From Adiantum capillus-veneris (Eukaryota > Streptophyta > Polypodiopsida > Polypodiales > Pteridaceae): 64,000 nucleotides of DNA. Below, one piece after another: positions 63,767-64,000 of the stretch. Numbering within the stretch: position 1 is the first letter of the stretch; every line of letters begins with the position of its first letter. The stretch covers positions 12,317,309 through 12,381,308 of the forward strand of contig CM043959.1 of NCBI GenBank assembly GCA_014529385.2, written 5' to 3'. A program made the position numbers and the translations under genes. The notes under the pieces are model-generated. The model did not search any database. It was given only the letters and a program-made list of their open reading frames with translations, and had not been told where the DNA came from.

Positions 63767-64000
63767 ATGCACTTACGCTCTGGGCGGGTGCTAGAACACG
63801 AGCATATTGAGAGTGCCTCTGTTCATACGGACACCCATTACCCATCCACGATAAGCTCTAGACCCTCAGCGGGGACACAAGGTAGCACCACCCAAGACCC
63901 TAAAATAGCCGCTAGTGATTCCTCCTCCGACTCAGAAATCATGGAAGCATACCCTACCCAAAACACTGAGAGAGAAGGCCATGCACCTCCCGAAGCTCCA
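63767..64000 (+). CDS. Gag N-terminus of TAT-o, incomplete at window end
   Basis: ATG at 63767 opens MHLRSGRVLEHEHIE, then a Ser/Thr/Pro/Asp-rich stretch, and stays open for all 78 codons to the edge. The M-x-LRSG start is shared with TAT-l and TAT-m. Whether the full gag is intact cannot be seen. Confidence 0.65.
   Translation, partial: MHLRSGRVLEHEHIESASVHTDTHYPSTISSRPSAGTQGSTTQDPKIAASDSSSDSEIMEAYPTQNTEREGHAPPEAP

Larger units (their letters stand above)
62139..64000 (+). mobile_element. TAT-o: 5' end of a Tat/Athila-like Gypsy element
   Basis: Plus-strand LTR (~62139-62807), primer site, a long low-complexity leader and the start of gag at 63767, running off the window. It is inserted in or next to COP-n. 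The LTR start is uncertain (TGAAATTTCAGCC at 62139 is my best guess). Confidence 0.7.

Noticed and set aside
1-64000. Host genes, tRNA, rRNA or a defence-type gene cluster
   Set aside because: No conserved host protein, tRNA cloverleaf or rRNA segment was recognised; all supported coding sequence belongs to mobile elements.

Overview
The window looks like nuclear DNA of a land plant with a large, transposon-packed genome. A fern or another non-seed plant is my guess, with low confidence. The elements are typical of plants: chromodomain Ty3/Gypsy elements primed by initiator-Met tRNA, Tat/Athila-like Gypsy elements with a TGGCGCC primer site and a gag that starts M-x-LRSG, Ty1/Copia, an L1-type LINE and hAT transposons with a BED finger. 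I found no host gene, rRNA, tRNA or CRISPR array. Nearly every recognisable stretch is a mobile element, most of them broken.

Layout. (1) 1-1868: CHR-a, a minus-strand chromovirus derivative without RT or integrase core. (2) 1869-~7826: CHR-b, a plus-strand chromovirus with gag to chromodomain, a polypurine tract and a 3' LTR. (3) 7931-8003 plus 15168-~18300: CHR-c (plus), split by CHR-d at 8004-15167 (minus). CHR-d is bounded by two ~1.17 kb LTRs and a GAGC target duplication, and itself carries a 377-bp hAT-type MITE at 11895-12271. (4) ~18300-24140: CHR-e (minus), same lineage as CHR-a, with an unidentified plus-strand LTR element (UNK-f, 20929-~23420) in its 5' half. (5) 24141-~35440: a minus-strand Copia element (COP-g), split by HAT-1 (24570-27882) and by LINE-1 (28387-34984), each with a readable target duplication. 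(6) ~35593-38846: HAT-2, nearly identical to HAT-1 but in opposite orientation. (7) 38847-43400: microsatellites, a non-LTR reverse transcriptase C-terminal fragment, and small tandem and inverted repeats. (8) 43411-~50185: Gypsy fragment, an orphan 5' LTR with primer site, a decayed chromovirus (CHR-j), and a small element with ~0.95-kb direct repeats (TRIM-k). (9) 51684-60763: two Tat/Athila-like elements joined tail to tail (TAT-l plus, TAT-m minus), making a large inverted repeat. (10) 60764-~62145: Copia remnant (COP-n). (11) ~62139-64000: 5' end of another Tat/Athila-like element (TAT-o), whose gag runs off the window.

How it fits together. Insertions can be ordered: CHR-c before CHR-d before the MITE; COP-g before HAT-1 and LINE-1; COP-n before TAT-m. 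The few autonomous machines (hAT transposase, LINE ORF2, CHR-b and CHR-c pol) all carry nonsense, frameshift or active-site changes, several of them TGG to TAG or TGA. The least explained features are a palindromic AT-rich motif repeated about every 285 bp in the leader of the TAT-l/TAT-m family, a His/Asp-rich repeat protein segment that replaces RT in CHR-a and CHR-e, and the unidentified long reading frame of UNK-f.
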